Source: Bowdeniella nasicola
Lineage (GTDB): Bacteria > Actinomycetota > Actinomycetes > Actinomycetales > Actinomycetaceae
Assembly: GCF_900107735.1 (NCBI RefSeq)
Contig: NZ_FNQV01000006.1
Coordinates: forward strand, 62,001 to 126,000
Length of the DNA: 64,000 nt
Direction of reading: 5' to 3'
Shown: in pieces, positions 63,493-64,000 of the stretch
Layout: each line of letters opens with the position of its first letter
Numbering within the stretch: position 1 is the stretch's first letter
Position numbers and translations under genes: made by a program
The notes under the pieces: model-generated
What the model was told of the DNA's origin: nothing
The model's input: only the letters and a program-made list of their open reading frames with translations
Databases searched by the model: none

Positions 63493-63978
63493 ATGTCCAC
63501 GTCACCTTCGCCGCATTGGCTGACCTCCAAAGAGCAGCAGTCGTGGCGCGCCTACCTCGCGATGACCGCGCGGCTGCACGCACTCCAGGGACGTCAGCTC
63601 CAGGTCCTGCACGGAATCTCGATCCAAGATTTCCAGGTCCTTGTCCACGTCTCCGAAGCCAGCGATGGCTGCATTCGAACCTCCGATCTCGCAGACGCTG
63701 TCGTCTGGGAGCGCTCCCGCCTCTCCCATCACCTCGCCCGTATGGAAAAACGCGGCCTTATCGCGCGAAACACCTGCCCCAACGACGGCCGCGGCGTCCT
63801 CGTATCCCTAACACCCGCGGGCGAAGAACTCCTCGTGAAGGCAGCGCCGGACCACGTTGAACTCGTCCGGCGGGTCTTTATTGACGCCCTTGGCCCCGAC
63901 GGACTCGGCGAACTCGACTACGTCACCGCCACCGTGCTCGGAGCGCTGGACGTCGAACCCGAGCCACAGTCGCGCTAG
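63493..63978 (+). CDS. MarR family transcriptional regulator
   Basis: A 161-residue winged-helix regulator. After HWLTSKEQQSWRAYLAMTAR the recognition part reads TSDLADAVVWERSRLSHHLARMEKRGLIAR, with the wing DGRGVLVSLTPAG (all fragments under 20 shown: DLADAVVWERSRLSHHLARM). This is the MarR pattern with helix 4 for DNA contact and a dimer interface at both ends. Ligand and targets are unknown; its partner gene probably lies downstream outside the window. Divergent from dnaK. Confidence 0.9.
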   Translation: MSTSPSPHWLTSKEQQSWRAYLAMTARLHALQGRQLQVLHGISIQDFQVLVHVSEASDGCIRTSDLADAVVWERSRLSHHLARMEKRGLIARNTCPNDGRGVLVSLTPAGEELLVKAAPDHVELVRRVFIDALGPDGLGELDYVTATVLGALDVEPEPQSR

Positions 63979-64000
63979 GGCATGCGACCACGCGGCACTG

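Overview
The window is a GC-rich, gene-dense chromosomal segment of an actinobacterium. CarD, Lsr2, SenX3-RegX3-PhoU, GTP-dependent PEP carboxykinase, LppM-like lipoprotein, the purDCSQ cluster and a dnaK-grpE-dnaJ-hspR operon with HAIR operators all point to Actinobacteria. The compact gene set, glycoside hydrolases, a zinc-finger-less DnaJ beside dnaK and several decayed sugar genes suggest a host-associated member near Actinomycetaceae; that family assignment is inference. I see no insertion sequence, prophage or CRISPR array. One tRNA (Thr, CGT) is present.

Layout. 1-7.2 kb: end of an MFS-type transporter, ispF-ispD-carD (minus), a lipoprotein, regX3-senX3 divergent from phoU, gpmA, lsr2, a small membrane protein and tRNA-Thr. 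7.2-13.3 kb: secreted peptidase, holB, tmk, topA. 13.4-18.5 kb: a repeat protein, a cluster of DnaA-box-like sequences, then purD-purC-purS-purQ-CPBP protease (minus). 18.6-26.1 kb: PfkB kinase plus GH20 hexosaminidase operon, pckG, an LppM-like lipoprotein, purA. 26.2-34.4 kb: a PAS/PP2C/HATPase switch phosphatase divergent from a STAS protein, GH42 beta-galactosidase, class II aldolase, a deleted ROK regulator, MgtC-like protein and a lipoprotein. 34.5-36.2 kb: a sulfide:quinone oxidoreductase-like gene behind a CsoR/CstR-type palindrome, with a 52-residue companion ORF. 36.2-45.3 kb: SpoU methylase, lemA, pyrE, an SDR fused to an unknown domain, the wreck of a sugar ABC transporter, xthA, beta-lactamase-fold protein, PNPOx-like protein, HAD phosphatase and a frameshifted AbiEi/DUF559-type gene. 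45.4-64 kb: clpB, P1B-type ATPase, amidase, MT0933-like protein, Tat-exported protein, MFS transporter, S9 oligopeptidase, small membrane and cupin genes, hspR-dnaJ-grpE-dnaK and a MarR regulator.

How it fits together. Heat shock: HspR encoded at the end of the dnaK operon probably represses dnaK (two HAIR sites) and clpB (one HAIR site). Phosphate: SenX3-RegX3 with PhoU. Purines: purDCSQ and purA. Central carbon: gpmA, fba and pckG around glycolysis/gluconeogenesis; GH20, GH42 and PfkB enzymes suggest host glycan use, while the ROK regulator and sugar ABC genes are broken by internal deletions. The most rewarding places for a second look are the DnaA-box cluster (13.95-14.14 kb), the sulfide-responsive locus with its small ORF (34.5-36.2 kb), the SDR fusion (38.1-39.9 kb) and the deletion-type pseudogenes.
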